A DNA stretch of 32,200 nt from Streptomyces lycii (GCF_009735685.1 NZ_WHPN01000425.1:1-32200); one strand, 5' to 3'; positions 10,722 to 19,639 are shown, counted from the stretch's first letter. Notes: generated from the letters alone by a model not told the origin. Translations and numbers: made by a program.

Positions 10722-10758
10722 TTTACTTCTTGACGCCCCGCGTGCGGCCGAGTTGACT
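10722..10758 (+). promoter_or_regulatory. Candidate xylF promoter with a Rok7B7-motif match
   Basis: TTTACTTCTTGAC at 10722-10734 matches all 13 positions of the Rok7B7 motif TTKAMKHSTTSAV as I recall it from the literature (not rechecked). It overlaps a good -35 hexamer, TTGACG (10730-10735). A weak -10 candidate, TTGACT, lies 17 bases further on at 10753-10758. Binding there would be expected to block RNA polymerase. Confidence 0.5.
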
Positions 10759-10809
10759 TCCAGCCACCTCGGCCGCAAGGACGCGGCCTCGTCAGGGAGG
10801 GTTCCAAGC

Positions 10810-11895
10810 ATGAAGAGCACGATGCGCCGAGTCGTCATGGGGACGGCCGCGGTCTCGATGGTCCTGTCCATGGCCGCTTGCGGTGAGGCCGGCGGGGGCA
10901 GCGACGAGAGCGACAACAAGACCATCGGTCTGCTGCTGCCGGAGAACAAGACGACGCGGTACGAGTCCTTCGACCGCCCGATGATCGAAAAGAAGATCAA
11001 GTCGCTCTGTTCCGAGTGCGAGGTCGCGTACAACAACGCGAGCGAGGACACGGAGACCCAGAAGAAGCAGTTCGACGCCCTGATAACCAAGGGCGTCAAG
11101 GTGATCATCCTGGACGCCGTGGACGCCACGGCCACCCGCTCATGGGTCGACGCCGCCGCGGACAAGGGCGTGAAGGTCGTGGCCTACGACCGGCTCGCGG
11201 AGGGCGACATCTCCGCGTACGTCAGCTACGACAACGAGAACATCGGCGAACTCCAGGGCAAGGGCCTCGTCGAGGCGCTGGGCGACAAGGCCAAGGACAG
11301 CGAAGTCGTCATGATCAACGGCTCGCCGACCGACCCGAACGCCGCCCTCTTCAAGAAGGGCGCCCACTCGGTCCTGGACGGCGCGGTCAAGGACATCGTG
11401 TACGAGCAGGACATCCCGGGCTGGCTGGCCGAGGAGGCCAACAAGAAGATGTCCACGGCGATCACGTCGCTGGGCAAGGACGGCTTCGACGCCGTCTACG
11501 TGGCCAACGACGGCATGGCGGGCGGCGTGACCACCGCCCTGAAGTCCCGTGGCATCAAGGACGTCGTGGTGAGCGGCCAGGACGGCGAGCTGGCCGGCAT
11601 CCAGCGCATCGTCGCCGGTTCGCAGACGCTGACGATCTACAAGGCCATCAAGCCGGAGGCGGAGACCACCGCCGAGATCGCGGTGCGGCTGCTGAACGAC
11701 GAGAAGATCGACGACCTGACGCCGCAGAAGCTCGACAGCAAGAGCAAGAAGGGCGTCCCGTCCCAGCTCTTCAAGGCCAAGATCGTGACCAAGGAGAACA
11801 TCAAGGACACGATCATCAAGGACGAGGTCTACACCGTGGACCAGATCTGCACCAAGGAGTACGCCAAGGCGTGCAAGGAGGCCGGCCTCCTGTAG
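10810..11895 (+). CDS. xylF: Xylose-type sugar-binding lipoprotein (XylF-like)
   Basis: This is a periplasmic-binding-protein family-2 (RbsB/XylF-like) lipoprotein of 361 residues. The signal peptide has Arg6-Arg7, a hydrophobic core and a lipobox ending at Cys24 (SMAAC). The mature protein starts the two-domain fold with KTIGLLLPENKTTRYE and has the typical segments VKVIILDAVDATA, VYVANDGMAGG and VVVSGQDGE. Its E. coli relatives bind D-xylose, and Streptomyces XylF is the xylose-binding protein by genetics; the ligand itself is inferred. ATG 10810 follows a GGGAGGG-like site at the usual distance. A hairpin separates it from xylG, which would allow the binding protein to be made in excess of the membrane subunits. 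Confidence 0.92.
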   Translation: MKSTMRRVVMGTAAVSMVLSMAACGEAGGGSDESDNKTIGLLLPENKTTRYESFDRPMIEKKIKSLCSECEVAYNNASEDTETQKKQFDALITKGVKVIILDAVDATATRSWVDAAADKGVKVVAYDRLAEGDISAYVSYDNENIGELQGKGLVEALGDKAKDSEVVMINGSPTDPNAALFKKGAHSVLDGAVKDIVYEQDIPGWLAEEANKKMSTAITSLGKDGFDAVYVANDGMAGGVTTALKSRGIKDVVVSGQDGELAGIQRIVAGSQTLTIYKAIKPEAETTAEIAVRLLNDEKIDDLTPQKLDSKSKKGVPSQLFKAKIVTKENIKDTIIKDEVYTVDQICTKEYAKACKEAGLL

Positions 11896-11900
11896 GTCTC

Positions 11901-11931
11901 CGGCCGTCCGGTCCCGGGGGCCGGACGGCCG
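11901..11931 (+). terminator. Intercistronic stem-loop between xylF and xylG
   Basis: CGGCCGTCCGG (11901-11911) pairs perfectly with 11921-11931 around a nine-base loop, six bases after the xylF stop. A second small stem (CACCCCG/CGGGGTG, 11962-11979) follows. It is probably a partial terminator or an RNA 3' end stabiliser that favours xylF expression. Confidence 0.65.
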
Positions 11932-12087
11932 TACCGCTTGTCCGGTGCCCGCCCCACTTCACACCCCGCTGCCGGGGTGGGCGCCGGACAACCCCCCCGT
12001 ACACCAAGTTTTTCGCACCCCCTTGACCCCGCGCGCTGACCCCGTGCGGGAAGCTCCGCCCGTCCGGCGGCGAAGGAGATGATTCAC

Positions 12088-12867
12088 GTGTCCGCTACGC
12101 CCGTGCTGGCGTTGCGCGGGATCTCCAAGCGGTTCGGCGCCGTCCAGGCGCTCACCGATGTCGAACTGGAGATCCATGCAGGCGAGGTGGTCGCCCTCGT
12201 CGGCGACAACGGCGCCGGCAAATCCACCCTGGTGAAGACGATCGCCGGAGTGCACCCGATCGACGAGGGCGCCATCCACTGGGAGGGGCGGCAGGTCGAC
12301 ATCCACCGGCCGCACGACGCCCAGGACCTGGGCATCGCCACCGTCTACCAGGACCTCGCGCTCTGCGACAACCTCGACGTCGTCGCCAACCTGTTCCTCG
12401 GCAGCGAGATACGCCGGGCCGGCATCATCGACGAAGTCGCCATGGAGAAGCGCGCCAAGGAGCTGCTGGACACGCTGTCCATCCGCATCCCCAGCGTGCG
12501 CATCCCCATCGCCTCGCTCTCCGGCGGCCAGCGCCAGGTCGTGGCCATCGCCCGCGCCCTCGTCGGCGACCCGAAGGTCGTCATCCTCGACGAGCCCACC
12601 GCCGCGCTCGGCGTCGAGCAGACGGCCCAGGTGCTCGACCTGGTCGAGCGGCTCCGCGAGCGCGGCCTCGCCGTGATCCTGATCAGCCACAACATGGCCG
12701 ACGTCAAGGCCGTCGCGGACCGGGTGGCGGTGCTGCGCCTCGGCCGCAACAACGGCGTCTTCCCCGTCCGGACGACGTCCCACGAAGAGATCATCGCCGC
12801 CATCACGGGCGCCACGGACAACGCCGTGACCCGTCGCCAGGCACGCACCACGGAGGCAGGACTGTGA
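12088..12867 (+). CDS. xylG: ABC transporter ATP-binding protein, xylose type, single domain (XylG-like)
   Basis: This is the ATPase of the sugar importer, 259 residues from GTG 12088. The domain is complete: Walker A GDNGAGKS (39-46), Q-loop YQD (87-89), signature LSGGQ (144-148), Walker B VVILDEP (about 164-170) and the switch histidine in LISHN. It has only one ATPase domain, whereas E. coli XylG and RbsA are fused tandem ATPases of about 500 residues, so a homodimer is likely. AAGGAG at 12072-12077 is ten bases before GTG 12088 but only one base before an in-frame ATG at 12079; I prefer the GTG, though the ATG (262 residues) is possible. Its stop overlaps the xylH start by four bases (GTGA). 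Confidence 0.9.
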   Translation: MSATPVLALRGISKRFGAVQALTDVELEIHAGEVVALVGDNGAGKSTLVKTIAGVHPIDEGAIHWEGRQVDIHRPHDAQDLGIATVYQDLALCDNLDVVANLFLGSEIRRAGIIDEVAMEKRAKELLDTLSIRIPSVRIPIASLSGGQRQVVAIARALVGDPKVVILDEPTAALGVEQTAQVLDLVERLRERGLAVILISHNMADVKAVADRVAVLRLGRNNGVFPVRTTSHEEIIAAITGATDNAVTRRQARTTEAGL

Positions 12868-14129
12868 GCCACACCGTGCAGAAAGCTTCCTCCGGTGATG
12901 CCGCCCCGACCGGGGCCGTCGACCCCCGGCTGCTGGTCCGCGAGCAGGGCTTCAAGGGCTATCTGACCGAGTTCAAGCGGAAGGTCCGCGGCGGTGAGCT
13001 GGGCTCGATCCCGGTCGTCGTCGGCCTGATCGTCATCGGCGTCATCTTCCAGTCGCTGGACAGCAGCTTCCTGTCCGCCGGAAGCCTCAGCAACGTCAGC
13101 GTCTACATCGCCGGCCAGGGCATCATGGCCGTCGGCATCGTGTTCGTGCTGCTGCTGGGCGAGATCGACCTGTCCATCGGTTCCGTCGCCGGTGTGGGTG
13201 CCGCTCTCTGGGCGGTGCTCAGCGTCTCCAACGGCATGGACGACACCCTCGCGGTGGTCCTCGCGATCGCCGCCGGCGCCGCGATCGGCGCCTTCCACGG
13301 CTTCTTCTTCGCCAAGATCGGTGTCCCGGCGTTCGTGGTCACCCTGGCCGGCTTCCTCGGCTGGAGCGGGCTGCAGATCTGGATGATGGGCGAGGAAGGC
13401 ACCATCAACACGCCGAGCGGTGGCATCGTCGAAAACTTGACGAACTACTACTTCTCGGACATCGCGGCCGCCTATGGGCTGGCGACCGTCGGCGTCGCCG
13501 CCTTCCTCGGCTCCAGCCTGCTGGACAGCCGCCGGCGCCGGGCCGCGGGGCTGCCCTTCCGCCCGGTCAGCGAGATCGCGCTGCGCACCGGCGTGATCGC
13601 GGTGATCGCCTTCGTCTGCGCCTACCAGCTGAACCAGGCCCGCGGCCTGCCGCTCGCCCTGGTGATCTTCCTGGCGGTACTGCTGTTCGCCGACTTCGTG
13701 GTGCGCCGCACCACCTACGGCCGGCAGATCTTCGCGGTCGGCGGCAACGCCGAGGCCGCCCGGCGGGCCGGCATCAACGTGGAGAAGATCCGCATCACGG
13801 TCTTCGCCATCGCGGGTCTTCTCGCGGCCTTCGGCGGGCTGTTCATCGCCAGCCAGTCCGGCGGCGCCAGCAAGTCCCTGGGCTCCGGCAACGTCCTGAT
13901 GAACGTGATCGCCGCCGCGGTCATCGGCGGCACCAGCCTCTTCGGCGGCCGCGGCAAGATCTGGTCGGCGCTGCTCGGCATGCTGGTCATCCAGTCGATC
14001 CAGCAGGGGCTGAACCTGCTCGGCATGGCCAGCGAGATCCAGTACATGATCACCGGCGTGGTCCTGCTCGCCGCGGTCGTCATCGACTCGGTCTCCCGCA
14101 AGACACAGAAGTCCGCCGGACGAACATGA
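12864..14129 (+). CDS. xylH: Xylose-type ABC permease (XylH-like)
   Basis: This is a 421-residue permease of the RbsC/XylH (BPD_transp_2) family. A cytoplasmic N-terminal extension of about 45 residues precedes eight or more hydrophobic segments, including GSIPVVVGLIVIGVIF, GIMAVGIVFVLLLGEIDLSIGSVAGVGAAL and ALVIFLAVLLFADFVV. The family-typical stretch VGGNAEAARRAGINVEKIRITVF is present at about residues 291-313, and the glycine-rich NVLMNVIAAAVIGGTSLFGGRG lies near the end. It would form the channel, probably as a homodimer, with the single-domain XylG. GTG 12864 overlaps the xylG stop, so translation is probably coupled. It is the last gene of the transporter and is followed by a perfect hairpin. 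Confidence 0.93.
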   Translation: MSHTVQKASSGDAAPTGAVDPRLLVREQGFKGYLTEFKRKVRGGELGSIPVVVGLIVIGVIFQSLDSSFLSAGSLSNVSVYIAGQGIMAVGIVFVLLLGEIDLSIGSVAGVGAALWAVLSVSNGMDDTLAVVLAIAAGAAIGAFHGFFFAKIGVPAFVVTLAGFLGWSGLQIWMMGEEGTINTPSGGIVENLTNYYFSDIAAAYGLATVGVAAFLGSSLLDSRRRRAAGLPFRPVSEIALRTGVIAVIAFVCAYQLNQARGLPLALVIFLAVLLFADFVVRRTTYGRQIFAVGGNAEAARRAGINVEKIRITVFAIAGLLAAFGGLFIASQSGGASKSLGSGNVLMNVIAAAVIGGTSLFGGRGKIWSALLGMLVIQSIQQGLNLLGMASEIQYMITGVVLLAAVVIDSVSRKTQKSAGRT

Positions 14130-14150
14130 CCTGACGACACACCGGTCCCC

Positions 14151-14185
14151 GTGCCCGGTCCGGCCCACCCGGCCGGACCGGGCAC
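14151..14185 (+). terminator. Perfect 15-bp stem-loop after xylH
   Basis: GTGCCCGGTCCGGCC (14151-14165) pairs perfectly with 14171-14185 around a CACCC loop, 21 bases after the xylH stop and well before the dxs start. It is the likely end of the xyl operon transcript. Confidence 0.85.
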
Positions 14186-14278
14186 AGGTGCGTCCGGGGA
14201 GGCTCACGGGGCACACGGAGAGCCGTACGGCGTGACGGAGATCGCAGCACCCGGGCAGCCGCACCCGTGCCGGAACAT

Positions 14279-14335
14279 TAGACTCGACAAACCGGCAAGT
14301 GCTCGACAGCTAGACAGCTACACAGCCATAGGAGG
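14279..14335 (+). promoter_or_regulatory. Candidate dxs -10 element and ribosome site
   Basis: TAGACT at 14279-14284 resembles a -10 hexamer, with no clear -35, and would give a leader of about 50 bases. The leader contains an exact direct repeat of GACAGCTA (14305-14312 and 14313-14320) and a consensus AGGAGG at 14330-14335. Confidence 0.4.
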
Positions 14336-14339
14336 CACA

Positions 14340-16325
14340 GTGGCGATGGTGCCGCGAGAAGAGGGTCGTCCTGAGGCGGTGGCGGGCGACGGGCGAGGGC
14401 TGCTGACCCGCATCGCGGGCCCGCGCGACCTGGACGGGCTCGGTCACGAGCAGCTGGACGCGCTGGCGGGTGAGATCCGGACCTTCCTCGTCGAAGCGGT
14501 CTCCAAGACGGGCGGCCACCTCGGGCCCAACCTCGGCGTGGTCGAGCTGACCATCGCCCTCCACCGAGTGTTCCACTCCCCGCAGGACAAGGTGCTCTTC
14601 GACACCGGGCACCAGTCCTACGTCCACAAGCTGCTCACCGGGCGGCAGGACTTCAGCAGGCTGCGCGCCAAGGGCGGCATCTCCGGTTACCCCTCCCGCG
14701 CCGAGTCCGAGCACGACGTCATCGAGAACAGCCACGCCTCCACGGTGCTGGGCTGGGCCGACGGCCTGGCCAAGGCCAACGAGGTGCGCGGCGCAGGTGA
14801 CCACGTCGTCGCGGTGATCGGTGACGGGGCGCTGACCGGCGGCATGGCCTGGGAGGCGCTGAACAACATCGCCGCCGCCAAGGACCGCCCGCTGGTCATC
14901 GTCGTCAACGACAACGAGCGCTCCTACGCCCCCACGATCGGGGGTCTGGCGAACCACCTCGCGACCCTGCGCACCACCGACGGCTACGAGCGCTTCCTCG
15001 CCCGCGGCAAGGACATCCTGGAGCGCACCCCGGTCGTCGGCAGGCCGCTGTACGAGACGCTGCACGGCGCCAAGAAGGGCCTCAAGGACTTCATCGCGCC
15101 GCAGGGCATGTTCGAGGACCTCGGCCTGAAGTACGTCGGCCCCATCGACGGGCACGACATCGAGGCCCTGGAGTCCGCCCTGGTGCGGGCGAAGCGCTTC
15201 GGCGGCCCCGTCATCGTGCACTGCCTCACCGAGAAGGGCCGCGGCTACAAGCCCGCCGTCCAGGACGAGGCGGACCGGTTCCACGCCGTCCCCGTCATCC
15301 ACCCGGACACCGGGCTGCCCGTCTCCGCCTCCGGCGCCGACTGGACCTCGGTGTTCGGCGAGGAGATGGTGAAGCTCGGCCACGAGCGGGACGACATCGT
15401 CGCCATCACCGCGGCCATGCTCCAGCCGGTCGGCCTGCACAAGTTCGCCAAGGCCTTCCCCGAGCGAGTGTTCGACGTCGGCATCGCCGAGCAGCACGCC
15501 GCGGTCTCGGCGGCGGGCCTGGCCACCGGCGGGCTGCACCCGGTCTTCGCGGTGTACGCCACCTTCCTCAACCGCGCCTTCGACCAGTTGCTGATGGACG
15601 TCGCGCTGCACCGGTGCGGCGTCACCTTCGTCCTCGACCGGGCCGGGGTCACCGGCTCCGACGGCGCCTCGCACAACGGCATGTGGGACATGTCGATCCT
15701 GCAGTGCGTCCCCGACCTGCGGATCGCCGCCCCGCGCGACGCGGACCAGCTCCGCGCCCAGCTCCGGGAGGCCGTCGAGGTGAAGGACGCGCCGACCGTC
15801 GTGCGCTACTCCAAGGGCGCGGTCGGCCCGGCGGTGCGCGCCACCGGCCGGATCGGCGGCATGGACGTGCTCCGGGAGCCCGCCGAGCAGGACGGCTCCC
15901 GGGACGTGCGGGCGGACGTCCTCCTGGTCTCCGTCGGCGCGCTCGCCCCGATGTGTCTGGAGATCGCCGATCTGCTGGACCGGCAGGGGATCTCCGCGAC
16001 CGTGGTCGACCCGCGCTGGGTCAAGCCCGTCGACGAGCAGCTGCCGGCGCTCGCCGACCGGCACCGCGTCGTCGTCACCGTGGAGGACAACAGCCGCGCG
16101 GGCGGTGTCGGCTCCGCGGTCGCGCAGGCGCTGCGCGACGCGGGCGTGGACGTGCCGCTGCGCGACTTCGGCATCCCGCCGCGCTTCCTCGACCACGCCT
16201 CCCGCAAGGAGGTCATGGCGGAGATCGGGCTGACGGCACCGGACATCGCCCGCCAGGTCACCGGGCTGGTCGCCAAGCTCGACGGCCGGTACGACGCCGA
16301 GCCCGCCGAGGTCGCGAGCGACTGA
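14340..16325 (+). CDS. dxs: 1-deoxy-D-xylulose-5-phosphate synthase
   Basis: This thiamine-diphosphate enzyme joins pyruvate and glyceraldehyde 3-phosphate to make DXP, the first step of the MEP isoprenoid pathway. The 661-residue product has the Dxs order: DTGHQSYVHKLLTGR (substrate region), the cofactor motif GDGALTGG starting near residue 161, the conserved VGIAEQH with catalytic Glu384, and DRAGVTGSDGASHNG. A transketolase C-terminal domain follows (VEDNSRAGGVGSAV). AGGAGG at 14330-14335 stands four bases before GTG 14340 and ten before an in-frame ATG at 14346, so either start is possible. The usual family N-terminus begins near residue 20 (GLLTRIAGPRDLD), so this protein carries a short extra leader. 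It lies between two strong hairpins and is probably transcribed alone. Confidence 0.96.
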   Translation: MAMVPREEGRPEAVAGDGRGLLTRIAGPRDLDGLGHEQLDALAGEIRTFLVEAVSKTGGHLGPNLGVVELTIALHRVFHSPQDKVLFDTGHQSYVHKLLTGRQDFSRLRAKGGISGYPSRAESEHDVIENSHASTVLGWADGLAKANEVRGAGDHVVAVIGDGALTGGMAWEALNNIAAAKDRPLVIVVNDNERSYAPTIGGLANHLATLRTTDGYERFLARGKDILERTPVVGRPLYETLHGAKKGLKDFIAPQGMFEDLGLKYVGPIDGHDIEALESALVRAKRFGGPVIVHCLTEKGRGYKPAVQDEADRFHAVPVIHPDTGLPVSASGADWTSVFGEEMVKLGHERDDIVAITAAMLQPVGLHKFAKAFPERVFDVGIAEQHAAVSAAGLATGGLHPVFAVYATFLNRAFDQLLMDVALHRCGVTFVLDRAGVTGSDGASHNGMWDMSILQCVPDLRIAAPRDADQLRAQLREAVEVKDAPTVVRYSKGAVGPAVRATGRIGGMDVLREPAEQDGSRDVRADVLLVSVGALAPMCLEIADLLDRQGISATVVDPRWVKPVDEQLPALADRHRVVVTVEDNSRAGGVGSAVAQALRDAGVDVPLRDFGIPPRFLDHASRKEVMAEIGLTAPDIARQVTGLVAKLDGRYDAEPAEVASD

Positions 16326-16340
16326 CCCGTACGGCACACG

Positions 16341-16408
16341 GCACGGCCCGGGCCGGCCGGACGCTTCCGCGGCGACGCGGTGTGCGTCCGGCCGGCCCAA
16401 TGCCGTGC
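16341..16408. terminator. Large stem-loop after dxs
   Basis: GGGCCGGCCGGACGC (16350-16364) pairs perfectly with 16384-16398 around a 19-base loop. An outer stem, GCACGGC (16341-16347) with GCCGTGC (16402-16408), extends it. It begins 15 bases after the dxs stop. Transcription from either side could end here. Confidence 0.85.
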
Positions 16409-16520
16409 GGCCGGGGTTCATTCCCTCGGGTGATTCACGGCATCGCGAGTGTTGTGCGTCACGGTGGGCACGCGCGTGCGTGAACCATGACGCCGGTGAA
16501 CGAGCGCGCGGAGGTACCCG

Positions 16521-18041
16521 GTGAGTGACCACAAGACCAGAAGCCGCGGAGCGGGCGGATACTTCCGCACCAAGACGGTCGAGCAGTCCATCCGGGACAC
16601 CGAGGAGCCGGACCACGCGCTCACCCGCTCCCTCTCCGCCCTCGACCTGACCGTCTTCGGCGTCGGTGTCGTCATCGGCACCGGCATCTTCGTGCTCACC
16701 GGCGCCGTCGCCAAGGAGGCCGCGGGCCCCGCGGTCGCCATCTCGTTCGCGGTCGCGGGCCTGGTCTGCGGCCTCGCGGCCCTCTGCTACGCGGAGTTCG
16801 CCTCGACGGTGCCGGTCGCCGGATCGGCGTACACCTTCTCGTACGCGTCGCTGGGCGAGCTGCCCGCGTGGATCATCGGCTGGGACCTGGTCCTGGAGAT
16901 GGCGCTGGGCTGCGCGGTGGTCGCGGTCGGCTGGTCCGGGTACATCCGCTCGCTGCTGGACAACGCGGGCTGGAACCTCCCGCAGGCCCTGTCCGGCACC
17001 AGCCAGGAAACCGGTTTCGGCTTCGACCTGCTGGCCTTCCTGCTGGTCCTGGCGCTGACCGCGGTGCTGGTGGCCGGCATGAAGCTGTCCGCGCGCGTCA
17101 CCTCGGTGGTGGTGGCGATCAAGGTCGGGGTCGTGCTGGTGGTGATCGTCGTCGGCGCCTTCCTGATCAAGGCCGAAAACTACCGGCCGTTCATCCCGCC
17201 GGCGGAGGAGACGACGGGCGGCGGCTCGGACATCGGCGCGCCCCTGGTGCAGCTGCTGTTCGGCTACACCCCCTCCACCTTCGGGGTGATGGGCATCTTC
17301 ACGGCCGCCGCCATCGTCTTCTTCGCCTTCATCGGCTTCGACATCGTCGCCACCGCCGCCGAGGAGACCCGCAACCCGCAGCGGGACCTGCCGCGCGGCA
17401 TCATCGGCACCCTGATCATCTGCACGGTGCTCTACGTCGCCGTGTCCGCCGTGGTCACCGGCATGCAGAAGTACACGCTGCTGTCCGTGGACGCCCCGCT
17501 CGCCGACGCCTTCAAGGAGACCGGGCACCCCTTCTGGGCGGGGCTCATCAGTTTCGGCGCGGCCGTGGGCCTGACCACCGTCTGCATGATCCTGCTGCTG
17601 GGCCAGACCCGCGTCTTCTTCGCGATGAGCCGGGACGGGCTGCTGCCCCGGACGTTCTCCAAGGTGCACCCGCACTTCCGCACGCCGTACCGCTCGACGA
17701 TCCTGCTGGGCGTGGCCGCCGCCGTCATCGCCGGTTTCACCAGCATCTCGGAGCTGGCCGAACTGGTGAACATCGGCACCCTGTTCGCCTTCGTCGTGGT
17801 CGCCATCGGCGTCGTCGTCCTCCGCCGCACCCGGCCCGACCTGCCGCGCTCCTTCCGCACCCCGCTGGTGCCGTTCCTCCCGGCCGTCTCGGTGCTCGCC
17901 TCGCTCTGGCTGATGCTCAACCTGTCGGGCGAGACCTGGCTGCGGTTCCTGATCTGGATGGCCGCCGGATTCCTGATCTACTTCCTCTACGGGCGCCGGA
18001 ACAGCCGGATGAGCGCCACCACGGACCGGCTCGACCACTGA
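16521..18041 (+). CDS. APC-family amino acid permease
   Basis: This is a 506-residue integral membrane transporter of the amino acid-polyamine-organocation superfamily, close to the cationic amino acid transporter (CAT/YfnA-like) group. The substrate motif of helix 1 is clear: GVGVVIGTGIFVLTG at residues 47-61. About twelve hydrophobic segments follow, with the family stretches FAFIGFDIVATAAEETRNPQRDLPRGI and RVFFAMSRDGLLP. It probably imports an amino acid in symport with protons, but the substrate cannot be read. GTG 16521 has GGAGG six bases upstream. It stands alone between the dxs terminator and the next gene. I see no operator that would identify its control. Confidence 0.9.
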   Translation: MSDHKTRSRGAGGYFRTKTVEQSIRDTEEPDHALTRSLSALDLTVFGVGVVIGTGIFVLTGAVAKEAAGPAVAISFAVAGLVCGLAALCYAEFASTVPVAGSAYTFSYASLGELPAWIIGWDLVLEMALGCAVVAVGWSGYIRSLLDNAGWNLPQALSGTSQETGFGFDLLAFLLVLALTAVLVAGMKLSARVTSVVVAIKVGVVLVVIVVGAFLIKAENYRPFIPPAEETTGGGSDIGAPLVQLLFGYTPSTFGVMGIFTAAAIVFFAFIGFDIVATAAEETRNPQRDLPRGIIGTLIICTVLYVAVSAVVTGMQKYTLLSVDAPLADAFKETGHPFWAGLISFGAAVGLTTVCMILLLGQTRVFFAMSRDGLLPRTFSKVHPHFRTPYRSTILLGVAAAVIAGFTSISELAELVNIGTLFAFVVVAIGVVVLRRTRPDLPRSFRTPLVPFLPAVSVLASLWLMLNLSGETWLRFLIWMAAGFLIYFLYGRRNSRMSATTDRLDH

Positions 18042-18098
18042 GGCACCGCCCCGTATGTCGCCGCCGCCGCGGCGTGCGGGGCCCCTAGGTTGAGGCGC

Positions 18099-19562
18099 AT
18101 GCCCGCCGAGCGCCTCCGTCCGCACGCCGTCCTGCCGTTCCCGTACGAGCCCGGGGGCGCCACCGCGCGGAGCCCCTGGCCGAGGCTGCTGCCGCTGCTC
18201 GCGGTCCTCGCGGCGGCCACCCGGCTGCCGTCCTTCCTGCGCCCGCTGTGGAACCCGGACGAGGGCTATCTCGCCGTGCAGGCACGGATGCTGGCCGCGG
18301 GGGGAGACCTGTACGACACCGTGGTCGACCGCAAGCCGCCGCTGCTGCCCTGGCTCTACCAGGGAGCCTTCGCCCTGTTCGGCGACGACTCGCTGTGGCC
18401 GCTGCGGGCGCTGGCCGTGTCGGCCCAGCTCGCCACCGCGGTCCTGCTGGCCTCCCTGGCGCGCCGGCGGTGGGGCGACCGGGCGGCCCGCACGGCTGGC
18501 GTGCTGTATCTGCTGGTCTCCATCGGGCTCAACCCCGAGGACGCGCAGGCCGCCGGGTTCGAGCTGTTCATGCTGCCGGCGGTGGTCGCGGCCGTGTGGT
18601 GCGCCGACCGCGGCCGGTGGGGGACGGCGGGGCTGATGGTGGCCGGGGCGGCGCTCACCAAGCAGACCGGGGGAGCGGTGCTGCTGCCGGTGCTCTGGCT
18701 GCTCTGGCGGAGCGGCGGCGGACTCCCCGGGGCGGCCCGGCTGGCGTGCGGTTTCGCCGTCCCGGTGGGCGCCGCCGCGCTGGCGACCGGCCCGTCCGGC
18801 TTCTGGTTCTGGACGGTGGCCGGTTCGGCCGGCTACGCGGCGCCGGGCGGCTCCGGGCTGCACGTCCTGGGGCGGGCGGTCGTCAACGCGCTGCTGCTCG
18901 GGGGCGCGTGCGCCGGGGTGCTCGCGCCGGTGGCCGCGCTGCTGCGCCGGGGCGTGCGGCTGCGGGTGCCGGACGTCTGGCTGTGGGCGTTCTCCTCGGC
19001 CGCCGCCGTGGCCACCGGCCTGCACTTCTTCGGCCACTACTACCTCCAGCTGGTCCCGCCGCTCGTCCTGCTCGGCACGGCGGCGCTGCACCGGCTGCCG
19101 CCCCGCCGGACGCGCGCGGCCGTCCTGTGCTCGGCGGTGTCCTGCTCGGTCTTCCTCGGCTGGGGCCTGCTCGCACCGGACACCGAACTGGAGCACGCCC
19201 GGCGGACGGCGGCGCACGCCGCACAGCGCACCGAGCCCGGCGACCGCGTGCTGTTCTGGGGGATACACCCCGAGCAGTACTGGTTCGCCGACCGCCCGCC
19301 CGCGACCCGCTTCCTGACCGCGGGACTGCTCACCAACTACAGCGGCGGCCGGGACGGCGGCCGGGTCGGGCGGCACCGGGGAGTGCCGGGCAGCTGGGCC
19401 GTACTGCGCGGGGAGCTGGAGCGGGAGCCGCCGGCACTGATCGTCGACGACTCGCGCGGCAAGCCGTACGGGCCTCCGCTGCGGCCGCTCCTGAGGGCCC
19501 ACCGGTACGAGCGCGCGGGCGCCGTGGACGGCGCGGTGCTCTACACCCGGCCGGGCGGGTGA
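18099..19562 (+). CDS. GT-C (PMT/GT39-like) membrane glycosyltransferase-like protein
   Basis: This 487-residue protein has many hydrophobic segments and, just after the first membrane helix, the pattern WNPDEGYLAVQARML with an acidic pair at Asp54-Glu55. It is followed by GGDLYDTVVDRKPPLLPWLY. This arrangement is typical of the GT-C fold of the GT39/ArnT/PMT type, which uses polyprenyl-phosphate sugars and places the acidic residues on the outer face. The acceptor (lipid, wall polymer or protein) is unknown. The last 100 residues form a soluble domain with LFWGIHPEQYWFADRPPATRF. ATG 18099 is chosen because TAGGTT (18085-18090) just upstream could be the -10 of a leaderless or short-leader transcript; a TTG three codons earlier is less likely. 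Confidence 0.8.
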   Translation: MPAERLRPHAVLPFPYEPGGATARSPWPRLLPLLAVLAAATRLPSFLRPLWNPDEGYLAVQARMLAAGGDLYDTVVDRKPPLLPWLYQGAFALFGDDSLWPLRALAVSAQLATAVLLASLARRRWGDRAARTAGVLYLLVSIGLNPEDAQAAGFELFMLPAVVAAVWCADRGRWGTAGLMVAGAALTKQTGGAVLLPVLWLLWRSGGGLPGAARLACGFAVPVGAAALATGPSGFWFWTVAGSAGYAAPGGSGLHVLGRAVVNALLLGGACAGVLAPVAALLRRGVRLRVPDVWLWAFSSAAAVATGLHFFGHYYLQLVPPLVLLGTAALHRLPPRRTRAAVLCSAVSCSVFLGWGLLAPDTELEHARRTAAHAAQRTEPGDRVLFWGIHPEQYWFADRPPATRFLTAGLLTNYSGGRDGGRVGRHRGVPGSWAVLRGELEREPPALIVDDSRGKPYGPPLRPLLRAHRYERAGAVDGAVLYTRPGG

Positions 19563-19639
19563 GCCCCCGGGCGCGCCTCAGCGGCCGGGCCGGGCCGGGG
19601 CGGCAGCGGGCCGCGGGGAGGGGCGGCGGCGCTGTGCCG

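Noticed and set aside
12023..12055. Separate xylG promoter (TTGACC at 12023)
   Set aside because: No -10 element lies at 16-19 bases; the closest candidate is 21 bases away and poor.
14310..19502. 1,730-codon minus-strand open frame across dxs, the permease and the glycosyltransferase gene
   Set aside because: It crosses three well-supported genes and their terminators antisense and is a typical high-GC third-position artefact.
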